Source of the DNA: Anaerolineae bacterium
GTDB taxonomy: Bacteria > Chloroflexota > Anaerolineae > Anaerolineales > Villigracilaceae
DNA: 8,180 bases
Assembly: GCA_003158885.1 (NCBI GenBank)
Contig: PMLN01000339.1
Coordinates: 1 to 8,180 of the forward strand
Direction: 5' to 3'
Shown: positions 1-6,730 of the stretch, piece by piece
Layout: each line of letters begins with the position of its first letter
Position numbering within the stretch: the first letter of the stretch is position 1
The notes under the pieces: model-generated
Told to the model about the DNA's origin: nothing
Databases searched by the model: none
What the model saw: only the letters and a program-made list of their open reading frames with translations
Translations under genes and position numbers: made by a program

Positions 1-26
1 ATCTTTCATGCACCAATGCCATTGCG

Positions 27-54
27 AATTACCAATCACCAATCACCAGTAACC
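27..54. repeat. Short heptanucleotide tandem repeat (4 units)
   Basis: Four consecutive 7-bp units are visible on the + strand: AATTACC, AATCACC, AATCACC, AGTAACC. The unit differs by one base from a rotation (ATTCACC) of the main unit in the larger array at 867-957, so both probably belong to one repeat family. The array overlaps the 3' end of the HAD gene and supplies its last codons and its TAA stop. The function is unknown; replication slippage could create or extend such arrays. Confidence 0.7.
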
Positions 55-808
55 CCGGTATCTCCCTCAATGTCTTAACCTCCGCATCCGGCTCGACCTT
101 GATCCCCGATTCTTTTTTAGCGACACGTCTCGTGATCCAAATGCTGCTCATCCCTATCTGGTGTGCGCCGAAAATATCCGTCTCCATCAAATCACCGACC
201 ATCACCGCCTGGCTCGCCTTGACTCCAAAATGGTCCAATGCAGCCCGGAAGATCGCCGGGTGCGGCTTGCGTTTGCCGAAAGCCGCCGAAGAAAGGATGA
301 ATTCGAGATACGGACGGAAACCGCCCTTGTCGATTAGCGTTTGCGTGTTCTCATCATCCGCCGCGTTTGAGATCAGGCCCAGATGGAAGCCGCGCGCCTT
401 CAATGTCTCCAGCGTTGGGATGGCGTCTTCCTCCGGGAACCAGTTGCTTTGCGTCACGGCATACATCGCCCGCAGCGCCGTTGCGATCAGTTCATTGTTG
501 ATGTTCGGCGTGCCTTGTTCTTCGAGCAGTTCCCTTAATAAGGCCGTGGTCGTTTCTTCCTTTTCAATTAAATCCCCGCGCCGGTCATAGTATAGATCGA
601 GCAGTCCGCGATACCCGTGAAAGAACTTGGCGGGTTCGATCTTCAATCCGGCGTTCTGTAAAGCCTGGATCAAGGCCTCGTCCGCGCGCCGGAAGAACGG
701 CGGCCACGAGTCTCTGTCGTAGATCAGCGTGCCGCCGAGATCGAAGATTACAACGTGGATATCCGGGATGACTTTCTCAAAGTTCATCGTGAACCTATAC
801 TTTGTCAT
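29..808 (-). CDS. HAD-superfamily (subfamily IA-like) hydrolase
   Basis: A 259-residue cytosolic protein with all four HAD motifs in order. Motif I is FDLGGTL, with the nucleophile Asp23. Motif II is LISNA, with Ser147. Motif III has Lys181 in KPHP. Motif IV is MVGDLMETD, with Asp206 and Asp211. The helical stretch between motifs I and II fits a C1 cap. HAD enzymes of this type hydrolyse phosphate esters or C-halogen bonds; the substrate cannot be read from sequence. Motif I has Gly25 where phosphatases usually have the second, acid/base Asp, so it may not be a typical phosphatase. The start is uncertain. The first 13 residues lie in a dispersed repeat, and Met8 (ATG at 785-787), preceded by a weak AGG, is a good alternative. 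The last residues (LLVIGDW) are encoded by a heptamer repeat. It stands alone, 158 nt downstream of the protease gene. Confidence 0.9.
   Translation of the reverse strand: MTKYRFTMNFEKVIPDIHVVIFDLGGTLIYDRDSWPPFFRRADEALIQALQNAGLKIEPAKFFHGYRGLLDLYYDRRGDLIEKEETTTALLRELLEEQGTPNINNELIATALRAMYAVTQSNWFPEEDAIPTLETLKARGFHLGLISNAADDENTQTLIDKGGFRPYLEFILSSAAFGKRKPHPAIFRAALDHFGVKASQAVMVGDLMETDIFGAHQIGMSSIWITRRVAKKESGIKVEPDAEVKTLREIPGLLVIGDW
768..808 (-). repeat. Dispersed block, copy 1 (5' end of the HAD gene)
   Basis: Read on the minus strand, these 41 nt match the block at 8061-8101 at 34 of 41 positions by hand count; six of the seven differences are transitions. Both copies begin with ATGACAAAG. A 12-mer, GCGAGCGCAAAG, also lies upstream of both: at 845-856 here and at 8149-8160 at the other locus. 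This copy codes for residues 1-13 or so of the HAD protein. The similarity stops just where the conserved HAD fold begins, which suggests a spread DNA segment and not a duplicated HAD gene. Confidence 0.6.
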
Positions 809-866
809 TTATTCGCTGTTCGGTGCGCCAGGAAAAAAAGAAACCTTTGCGCTCGCTTCCTCTCAC

Positions 867-957
867 CATTCACCATTCACTATTCACCATTCACTGTTCA
901 CTGTTCACCATTCACTATTCACTGTTCACTATTCACTATTTACCATTCCCTATTCCC
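867..957. repeat. Degenerate heptanucleotide tandem array (13 units)
   Basis: Thirteen uninterrupted 7-bp units run here, with + strand consensus (C/T)(A/G)TTCAC. The units include CATTCAC, TATTCAC and TGTTCAC, ending in the diverged TATTTAC, CATTCCC and TATTCCC. The preceding CTCTCAC (860-866) may be a further decayed unit. The array fills most of the 158-nt spacer between the protease stop and the HAD start. Because 7 is not a multiple of 3, open frames through it give a repetitive HHS/FTI/HYS-like peptide; I do not regard that as coding. It resembles the short tandemly repeated heptamers known from cyanobacteria and other bacteria. No function can be assigned. Confidence 0.9.
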
Positions 958-966
958 TTTGCATTC

Positions 967-1869
967 TCACTTAACCCGTGCGTGCGTATAAAGGTGGATC
1001 AGGATCGCGCCCAGCGCCAGCGCCGGCAGGACGACCAAGCCCGCTTCGGGTCCGAACGCGCCGCCTGTCCACGCTTCCGGCCCCGATACGCTGATATGGA
1101 TTAATGGATAGGTCGCCAGCCCGCTGACCGGGAATCCGAACACGATGCCCTCGAAGAAATTCCAGCCGAGGTGCAGGCCTATCGAGAGCCAGAGTTGTCC
1201 GGTGCGCACATATCCGTATGCCAGGAAGAGTCCCGCGCAGAAGATCCCCACCGCGCTGACCCAGGTGGCATTCGGGTTGCTGAGATGCAGCCCCCCGAAG
1301 ATGGCGGACGAGATTGCCAGCCCCCAGAACAAATTCAAACCGCTCGTGATCGTTTGCAGTTGGTAACCGCGTGAGAGCAGTTCCTCACTGAATCCCACCA
1401 GGATAAAGATCGCAAAGAACAAGAGGGTTTGTCCTCCTACCACCGGGATCGGATCGGTGTTCCATGCGAACGACTGGAACTGGAGCCAACCGAGGGCTTT
1501 CATTGCCGTGAATATCAGGCCCATCATCACGAATGTGATCAGGATGCCCGCCAAAATATCGCGCAGGACTATGGACGGTTCCCATTTGAATCCCAGGCTG
1601 GCGAAGGAACGTTTATCAAGGTACTTTCGGGTGATATAAACCGAAAGCGTCACGGCGATCAGCTCAGCGACCAGGCTCGCGACGAAGAACATGGTGCCGG
1701 AGGCGTCGCCTTGAATCGTGTAAGCGAGCATCCCGATCGGCGCGCCGAACAGGATCAAAAATACGATGAATAGGAGGGATTGAATCAGCAGTCTCCATCC
1801 CGCCCTGAGCCTCGGCTCGGAGGGGGAGATGAAGATTGCTTTTAAACGGGGTGTTTTATTTTCGGTCAT
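967..1869 (-). CDS. CPBP-family intramembrane glutamic metalloprotease
   Basis: A 300-residue polytopic membrane protein with the conserved motifs of the CPBP (CAAX protease and bacteriocin-processing, ABI) family. Motif 1 is EExxxR (Glu162-Glu163-Leu-Leu-Ser-Arg167), motif 2 is FxxxH (Phe191-His195), and motif 3 is HxxxN (His233-Asn237). Hydrophobic segments lie at about 28-50, 60-80, 105-125, 147-160, 178-192, 205-220 and 275-292. Members cleave substrates within the membrane, as in prenyl-protein processing, bacteriocin maturation or immunity. No bacteriocin precursor is visible nearby, so the substrate is unknown. There is no clear Shine-Dalgarno sequence before the ATG. It lies 117 nt downstream of the FAAL stop, with a REP-like hairpin between them, and is probably a separate unit, although read-through from the acyl-transfer genes is possible. 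Confidence 0.9.
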   Translation of the reverse strand: MTENKTPRLKAIFISPSEPRLRAGWRLLIQSLLFIVFLILFGAPIGMLAYTIQGDASGTMFFVASLVAELIAVTLSVYITRKYLDKRSFASLGFKWEPSIVLRDILAGILITFVMMGLIFTAMKALGWLQFQSFAWNTDPIPVVGGQTLLFFAIFILVGFSEELLSRGYQLQTITSGLNLFWGLAISSAIFGGLHLSNPNATWVSAVGIFCAGLFLAYGYVRTGQLWLSIGLHLGWNFFEGIVFGFPVSGLATYPLIHISVSGPEAWTGGAFGPEAGLVVLPALALGAILIHLYTHARVK

Positions 1870-1889
1870 GGGAGTATGGAAATGTCAGG

Positions 1890-1895
1890 ATCATA
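1890..1895 (-). promoter_or_regulatory. Possible -10 box for the CPBP protease gene
   Basis: The minus strand reads TATGAT here, five of six matches to TATAAT, ending 20 nt before the ATG at 1869. No convincing -35 hexamer lies at 16-18 nt; ATGAAA at a 19-nt spacing is the best candidate. This is only a suggestion that the gene has its own promoter. Confidence 0.3.
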
Positions 1896-1928
1896 TTTTG
1901 TCGTGCCGGATTCATTTCATTTGGTTGT

Positions 1929-1949
1929 GTAGTAACGACTTTAGTCGTT
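1929..1949. repeat. REP-like hairpin with GTAG tetranucleotide
   Basis: On the + strand GTAG (1929-1932) is followed after one base by a perfect 7-bp inverted repeat: AACGACT (1934-1940), TT, AGTCGTT (1943-1949). A GTAG next to a small palindrome is the hallmark of REP sequences mobilised by RAYT (TnpA-REP) transposases. No RAYT gene is in the window. Neither strand has a T-run after the hairpin, so it is not a standard terminator, although it could affect read-through between the FAAL and protease genes. Confidence 0.55.
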
Positions 1950-1986
1950 CTTCTTCAATTTGTCAGCCGTTCTTCTTCTCACTTGC

Positions 1987-3750
1987 TTAACCCGTTTGGT
2001 GTTGATCGGGTGCGGCGATCGGTGCGTGCCACTCCGCGACCACCTCCAGCTCGCCGTTCATGAACGCCTCTCGGCTCGCATGGCGCTGGATTTTTCCGCT
2101 GGTCGTTTTTTGGATGCTCCCCGGCCGGATCAAGACCACCGCATAGGCCCGCAATCCGTGATCCTTGGCGATGGCGGATCGGATCGCGTTTAGAATATCG
2201 TCGAATTTTTCAGCGTTGCGATATTCGCGGCGGATTTCCTGCACTACGGCCAGGCGTTCCACGCCTTCCAGCGTCACCGCGAACGCCGCGCAGCAGCTCG
2301 GCCGCAGGGCCGCATGACTTTTCTCCACCGTGAGTTCGATATCCTGGGGATAAAAGTTGCGGCCCTGGATGATGATCATATCCTTGATGCGCCCGCCGAT
2401 GTACAGTTCACCGTCGTAAATGAACCCCAGGTCGCCGGTGCGCATGAACGGCCCCTCCTGGGTATTCGCGATATAAGCCTGGAAGATATCCTGGCTTGCC
2501 TTGGGCTGGTTCCAGTAGCCTTGCGCGACGCTTTCGCTCTTGATCCATATCTCGCCGACTTCATCCTTTGCGCAGGCCTTCTTTGTACCCGGATTCACGA
2601 TTCGAATGTCGGCGCCGATGTGGCTCACTCCGCACCCGATGATCTTGTATTGGTTCTGTTCGCTTCCAGTTGCAAAGGAGATCTTGTGTTTCTCCAGGTC
2701 GCTCGCGTTTAACGTGAGGATGGTCGGGTCTTTGTCTAGTTCCTTCATGCACACCTTGACCGTCGCTTCGGCTAATCCGTATGCCGGGATCAATGCCTTG
2801 TAATTAAAGTTGCGCTCCCTGAACGTCTCTATGAATTGTTCCACCGTCTCGATGCGTATGGGCTCTGCGGCATCCACTGCCACTCGCAGCGTGTGCAGGT
2901 CGAGTTTGCTCTTTTCTTCTTCGGAGATCTTTCGCACGCATAAGCCATAAGCGAAGTTGGGCGCCACCGTGATGGTGCCGCCGTATTTGGTAATGGCCTC
3001 CAGCCAGCGTGCGGGCCTCTCCAGGAAGGATACGGGTGCCATGAAGTAACACGGGCATCCGGCAAAGAGCGGTGCAAGGATCCCCACAATTAACCCCATA
3101 TCGTGAAAAATGGGCAGCCAGCTGATGACAACGTCTTGTTCATCTTGATTAAATCCGATGACAACATCCTCGATCGTTCGTATGAGATTGAAATGGGAGA
3201 TCATCACTCCCTTGGGCGTGCTGGTCGAACCCGATGTATACTGCAAAAAGCAAATTGCATTCTCATCCAGGGCTAATGGCTTGTATTGCCTGGCTTGTTC
3301 CAGGGGGATGTCCTGGTTTCTGATCCAATGCAGGCTGCTCAGGTCCGCTTCGTTGGCGATGAAAGGTTCGATACTGGCATAAACCTCGTGGGTGGTGCAC
3401 GCCACCTTTGCGCCCGCGTCTGCCAGGATCGCCTTTAAACGCGGCGTGGCGCGCTTGAGGTGCGGAAGAATGGATGGCACGGCAATGACGCCCGCGTACA
3501 TGCACCCCATGAATGTTGCGATGAACTCGACGCCTGATGGATAAAGGAGCACTGCCCTGTCGCCCGGTTTTGTCACTTTTTGTAATTCTGCCGCCACGGC
3601 GCGTGCATGTTGGTCGAGTTCGGCATAGGTCCATTGGGCTTCCATTTTTTCGCCCTCGGCCAGGTAGGTGTAAGCCAGGGCGTTTGGACGATTCTCGACT
3701 TGATACTTGATGGCGTCTACCAGTGTGTGGACTTTTCCGATGAGACTCAT
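1987..3750 (-). CDS. Fatty acyl-AMP ligase (FAAL)-like adenylating enzyme
   Basis: A 587-residue member of the ANL adenylate-forming superfamily, acting in the cytosol. Core motifs are in order: P-loop YTSGSTSTPKG (171-181), WLPIFHDMG (211-219), YGLAEAT (324-330), RTGDLG (437-442), hinge region GRIKDMIIIQGRNFYP (453-468), and SGKIQRH (551-557) with the likely catalytic Lys553. The WLPIFHDMGLI block, the AEP motif at 295-297 and the long segment at about 335-375 after YGLAEAT look like FAALs, which form acyl-AMP and pass the acyl group to a carrier protein instead of CoA. I did not align the FAAL-specific insertion, so a CoA ligase is not fully excluded. The start overlaps the ACP stop (ATGA, 3747-3750), with AGAAGGA about 9 nt upstream, so the two proteins are probably made together and act as partners. 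No polyketide synthase is present nearby. Confidence 0.85.
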   Translation of the reverse strand: MSLIGKVHTLVDAIKYQVENRPNALAYTYLAEGEKMEAQWTYAELDQHARAVAAELQKVTKPGDRAVLLYPSGVEFIATFMGCMYAGVIAVPSILPHLKRATPRLKAILADAGAKVACTTHEVYASIEPFIANEADLSSLHWIRNQDIPLEQARQYKPLALDENAICFLQYTSGSTSTPKGVMISHFNLIRTIEDVVIGFNQDEQDVVISWLPIFHDMGLIVGILAPLFAGCPCYFMAPVSFLERPARWLEAITKYGGTITVAPNFAYGLCVRKISEEEKSKLDLHTLRVAVDAAEPIRIETVEQFIETFRERNFNYKALIPAYGLAEATVKVCMKELDKDPTILTLNASDLEKHKISFATGSEQNQYKIIGCGVSHIGADIRIVNPGTKKACAKDEVGEIWIKSESVAQGYWNQPKASQDIFQAYIANTQEGPFMRTGDLGFIYDGELYIGGRIKDMIIIQGRNFYPQDIELTVEKSHAALRPSCCAAFAVTLEGVERLAVVQEIRREYRNAEKFDDILNAIRSAIAKDHGLRAYAVVLIRPGSIQKTTSGKIQRHASREAFMNGELEVVAEWHAPIAAPDQHQTG

Positions 3751-4001
3751 GCCGGCAAGTCCTTCTGGATGCGCGCCGCCATTTGGTTGACGGTGTTCAT
3801 CGCATCCACGGTCAAATCTGAATCCGGTATGTAGACATTGAATTGGATTTCCGTAAAGACCCCGATCTGTGCCAGGGAGAATGAATCCATCAGTCCGCTG
3901 GTGATCAGTGGTTCCTCATCCTGCAGGGGATAGGTGGGATTGTTTAAGAGTTCCTTGCAGATAAACGTTTTTAATTTATCCTTTATTTCTTTTAGTTCCA
4001 T
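3747..4001 (-). CDS. Free-standing acyl carrier protein
   Basis: An 84-residue carrier protein, the usual size for a stand-alone ACP. The phosphopantetheine attachment site is Ser40 in GLMDSFSLAQ; DSF replaces the common DSL, as in some non-fatty-acid-synthase carriers. A four-helix ACP pattern fits the rest, and the protein is acidic around helix II. The chosen ATG (3999-4001) has AAGGA 8 nt upstream; a longer frame to 4058 has no such site and adds a basic stretch unlike an ACP. The downstream overlap with the ligase gene makes it the likely acceptor of the acyl group. By analogy with DltC, it could deliver that group to the MBOAT protein encoded just upstream. Which acyl chain it carries is unknown. 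Confidence 0.88.
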   Translation of the reverse strand: MELKEIKDKLKTFICKELLNNPTYPLQDEEPLITSGLMDSFSLAQIGVFTEIQFNVYIPDSDLTVDAMNTVNQMAARIQKDLPA

Positions 4002-4017
4002 GGGTGATATCCTTTTC

Positions 4018-4023
4018 AATATA
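4018..4023 (-). promoter_or_regulatory. Possible internal -10 box upstream of ACP
   Basis: The minus strand reads TATATT, five of six matches to TATAAT, ending 16 nt before the ACP start. No good -35 hexamer is seen at the proper distance. If real, the mRNA would begin just upstream of the AAGGA ribosome site, giving the ACP and ligase genes their own transcript across the 167-nt spacer (4002-4168). Confidence 0.25.
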
Positions 4024-4096
4024 AGAGCTGGACGCAAAAATTGCACACGGACTTCCAATGGCCTCGGCTTTTCAAATGATCAAGGTGAATAAGGAT

Positions 4097-4138
4097 AAAA
4101 TCTCTGTGAAAATCCTCGAAATCCGTGCCATCCGCGTT
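4097..4138. repeat. Degenerate 9-12 bp repeat in the MBOAT-ACP spacer
   Basis: The + strand shows successive related units: AAAATCTCTGTG, AAAATCCTCG, AAATCCGTG, CCATCCGCG. Each has an ATC(C/T) core followed by a (C)GTG/GCG-like end. Spacing shrinks from 12 to 9 bp, so this is a loose, decayed repeat. It occupies the middle of the 167-nt spacer that divides the otherwise compact acyl-transfer cluster. Confidence 0.45.
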
Positions 4139-4168
4139 CCATGGGTATTTCACCGCAGGCCGCTCCCA

Positions 4169-5644
4169 TTAAAATCCCTGATAGATGAACTGTTGGGGCG
4201 GCTCGGCGTGGAACGCCAGGAAAATGAGCAGCACGCACAGGGCCAGCAGCACCGATTGTACTATAGGCTTCCAACGGATAAAGATCAGCTCATCGTGTTT
4301 GCCGAATTGGATCCAGTCGATGAAGATGGCCGGAATGAACGCGATCAGGGGTAATCGCCATCCCAACAGACTGGGCGGCGGGAACCAGTTCGTGACCAGG
4401 CTTCGCCAGAACACGATGGAATTGGCGATGTCGAATTTAAACGGGATCGCGATCAAGAATATGACGATCAGGAATCCGGCCCAACTGAAAATCCTCCTGG
4501 GGTGCCACGGAGGCAGGTTCGCCAGGTTTTCTCCTGCCGGTCGGTACACTGTGCGTATCCGCTCGGCCGCGATCCATATTCCCATTAAAGCGCCCCATAG
4601 CACGAAATTCCAGCTTTCGCCGTGCCATAACCCGCTCAGCACCATGGTCACCAGCGCCGGCACGATGATGTTCGGAAGGTAGCGTCCGCTTTGGTTGAAC
4701 CTCAGCATGTAACGGCTGAGCGGCATGTACACATAGTTCCTCAGCCATTGGGATAGACTCATGTGCCAGTGGTTCCAGAGCTCTGTAATGCTCGTGCTAA
4801 AGAACGGGTTGTCGAAGTTCGGTGAAAGCTCGATTCCGAATAAGCCGCTCACGCCGCGCGCGATGCTGGTATATCCCGCAAAATCATTATAGAGACTGAT
4901 GATGTACGCGATCCACCAGAAAATCAGTTCGATGGATGAAAATGTGGACGGGGAACTGAAAAAATTGGCTGGGATGCGCGCCGCCAGCACATCCGCGATC
5001 ACGATCTTGCGCACCAATCCGATCAGGATTCGGGTGATGCTTTCCGTGATCCGTTGGTTATCCACCACCACGCGTTCCGATAGCTTGGGCAGAAACGATC
5101 CCGCCCGTTCGATCGGGCCGGAAAGCAGCTTGGGAAAGTAGGCCAGGTACAGCGCCAGGTCCATGAAATTGACTGTCGCCGGAATTTGATTTTGATAGGT
5201 GTCCACCAGGAACGATATTGCCTGCAGGATGTAAAACGACATACCCACCGGCAAAAGGATTTCCAGAATGCCTATTTGATTGGGAAAACCGAGCCGGCTG
5301 AGCAGCGCTTGAAACCCGTGCAGGAAAAATCCGGATTGCTTGAAGAAGAGCAGGGCCGCCAGGTTGATCAGGATTCCCAGCCATAGCAATCGCTTCCCTT
5401 TTTTCGAACGTCCACCTGCGGAGGGTGCGGTTTCCTGGCTTCGTAGCTGGCGCAGGCTTCTGCTGAAAAAGAAATTGAAAACGGTGACTAGGGCCAGGGT
5501 GATTGCAAAACGCCAATCCCAGCTGATATAGAAGATGTAGGATGCCGCCAGCAGCAGAAATTTTTGGCTCTTTCCCGGTAATACGTAGTAGAGCATGAGA
5601 ACGGCCAGTACAAAACCTGCAAAGGCTAACGAAGTAATGCTCAT
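4169..5644 (-). CDS. MBOAT-family O-acyltransferase (AlgI/DltB-like)
   Basis: A 491-residue polytopic inner-membrane protein, close in length to AlgI. The signature ELWNHWHMSLSQWLRNYVYMPL (about 288-309) and SGLWHGESWNF (about 337-347) are typical of the family. His341 is the likely catalytic histidine. His294 is the second conserved histidine, 47 residues before it, the same spacing I recall for DltB. YNDFAGYTSIARG (252-264) is another family block. Such proteins move an acyl group from a cytosolic donor to an acceptor or partner protein outside the membrane, as in alginate or peptidoglycan O-acetylation and teichoic-acid D-alanylation. The start at 5642-5644 overlaps the stop of the preceding SGNH gene (ATGA) and begins a natural first membrane helix; the longer frame to 5719 adds a soluble stretch. 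The donor may be the acyl-ACP encoded next in the cluster. Confidence 0.92.
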   Translation of the reverse strand: MSITSLAFAGFVLAVLMLYYVLPGKSQKFLLLAASYIFYISWDWRFAITLALVTVFNFFFSRSLRQLRSQETAPSAGGRSKKGKRLLWLGILINLAALLFFKQSGFFLHGFQALLSRLGFPNQIGILEILLPVGMSFYILQAISFLVDTYQNQIPATVNFMDLALYLAYFPKLLSGPIERAGSFLPKLSERVVVDNQRITESITRILIGLVRKIVIADVLAARIPANFFSSPSTFSSIELIFWWIAYIISLYNDFAGYTSIARGVSGLFGIELSPNFDNPFFSTSITELWNHWHMSLSQWLRNYVYMPLSRYMLRFNQSGRYLPNIIVPALVTMVLSGLWHGESWNFVLWGALMGIWIAAERIRTVYRPAGENLANLPPWHPRRIFSWAGFLIVIFLIAIPFKFDIANSIVFWRSLVTNWFPPPSLLGWRLPLIAFIPAIFIDWIQFGKHDELIFIRWKPIVQSVLLALCVLLIFLAFHAEPPQQFIYQGF

Positions 5645-6687
5645 GGATTGGTTTGACTCCCTTCCGGTAGGATAAGTGAACCGTCTTTCACCGCTTGCCC
5701 CAATTGCTCTCCGACCCACGTGCTAAAGGTCTCTGCACCGTCAACATTCATATGATTGCTTTCGTACCAGCCGCTCTCCGGGACGATGTTCAAGTCCTGC
5801 GTGAGCCACATCTGACTGCCGCTGTTTTGCAGTACGGAGTTGATGCCGTCCTCGAACACCCGCCGGTATCCCCCCGCATGAGGCACGGCTTTGAAGGTGC
5901 TCGTTCGGAGCGGCATTTCGATGAAAAGGATTTGTGTGTTTTCTTTTTTCAAAGCCAGGATTTTTTTTACGGAGCGGGTGAATACGGTCTTTATTTTATT
6001 GTGGGCATTCAAATTGTTCCAGTTTTGCAGGTTGTCTGCCTTGTGACCGTTCAACGGAAGAAATCCATCCGGCTTGGTCGAGTTGTATAACAGAAAATCA
6101 TTTTGGGTATGTGCATTGTCGATTGCCAGGTAACTTATCTCTGCCAGGTAATCCCGGAAAGCCAAAGATGAACTCGTAATCCACCCGTCGAAGTTGAAGT
6201 CGCCTGAATTGTAGCGGACGATGGGGCTTTCGGCGATCGCATTGTCGGGCAGCCCAACCCCGATATCCATAAAGCCTGTGCCGATGATGATCAACCTTGG
6301 ATGATATAGCTTGGCCAATAGGCCCGCCGTTTCCGCTGATCCTTTCATGCCCATCCCCAGCACTCCGAAGTTTTGGCATTTGAAATCGCTGCCGGTGATA
6401 TTGGAATAGGCTTTGCGGATCGCATTAGGATCCACTCCATGCAAAACTCTGGAACTTCCGATGAAGATGCAATCGATCCGTTCCCCCTGTTCAACCCGGG
6501 CATTTAACCGGTCCAGCTGGATATCGAAGGAGCGGCTCATATTCGCCGTTCCCGGTGCTAATAGTTGAGCCTGCACGGGTTTGATGTGTACCACGGCTTC
6601 CGCTGCTCCGATAAAAAGCAAAAGCCCAAGGCAAGCCCATAGTCCGACTTTTCCGAACGGCCGGTTGATATGGATGGATTTTTCCAT
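5641..6687 (-). CDS. Membrane-anchored SGNH-fold protein 1 (DltD/AlgX-type partner)
   Basis: A 348-residue protein with one N-terminal hydrophobic helix (about 12-32) followed by an SGNH-like domain, probably outside the membrane. Block I is CIFIGSSRVLHGVDP, with Ser79 as likely nucleophile. CQNFGVLGMG (104-113) and IIIGTGFMDI (133-142) fit later SGNH blocks. The C-terminal block is WYESNHMN, with His312. Where the paralog next door has Asp (DPIH), this protein has Glu309. Proteins of this fold pair with MBOAT acyltransferases (AlgJ/AlgX, PatB, DltD) and pass the acyl group to a glycan or other acceptor. I chose the ATG at 6685-6687 because it aligns with the paralog's start; a TTG at 6745-6747 would overlap the previous gene and has no support. 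AGAAGGA lies about 14 nt upstream. It overlaps MBOAT by ATGA, so translation is probably coupled. Confidence 0.8.
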   Translation of the reverse strand: MEKSIHINRPFGKVGLWACLGLLLFIGAAEAVVHIKPVQAQLLAPGTANMSRSFDIQLDRLNARVEQGERIDCIFIGSSRVLHGVDPNAIRKAYSNITGSDFKCQNFGVLGMGMKGSAETAGLLAKLYHPRLIIIGTGFMDIGVGLPDNAIAESPIVRYNSGDFNFDGWITSSSLAFRDYLAEISYLAIDNAHTQNDFLLYNSTKPDGFLPLNGHKADNLQNWNNLNAHNKIKTVFTRSVKKILALKKENTQILFIEMPLRTSTFKAVPHAGGYRRVFEDGINSVLQNSGSQMWLTQDLNIVPESGWYESNHMNVDGAETFSTWVGEQLGQAVKDGSLILPEGSQTNP

Positions 6688-6730
6688 TCTGTTTACTAAA
6701 ATCCTTCTGATAAAGGGATCATGAATAGGT

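Noticed and set aside
867..957. Possible CRISPR array
   Set aside because: The units are 7 bp and contiguous with no spacers, and no cas gene is nearby.
729..1104. Plus-strand open frames giving peptides rich in HHS, FTI and HYS
   Set aside because: They are translations of the heptamer array and of the antisense of the neighbouring genes; no ribosome site or family match is visible.
1934..1949. Rho-independent terminator after the ligase gene
   Set aside because: The hairpin is small and no T-run follows on either strand; the GTAG context fits a REP element better.
2314..2712. Plus-strand open frame of 132 codons inside the ligase gene
   Set aside because: It is antisense to conserved ligase motifs and shows no recognisable protein pattern. 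The frames at 99-590 and 4185-4682 on the + strand were rejected for the same reason.
4141..4169. Possible terminator after MBOAT (ATGGG/CCCAT stem)
   Set aside because: The stem has only 5 bp with a long loop and no T-run on the minus strand.
5645..5719. Longer N-terminus for the MBOAT protein
   Set aside because: The extra 25 residues are soluble, overlap the SGNH coding end and precede a natural membrane-helix start at the ATGA overlap.
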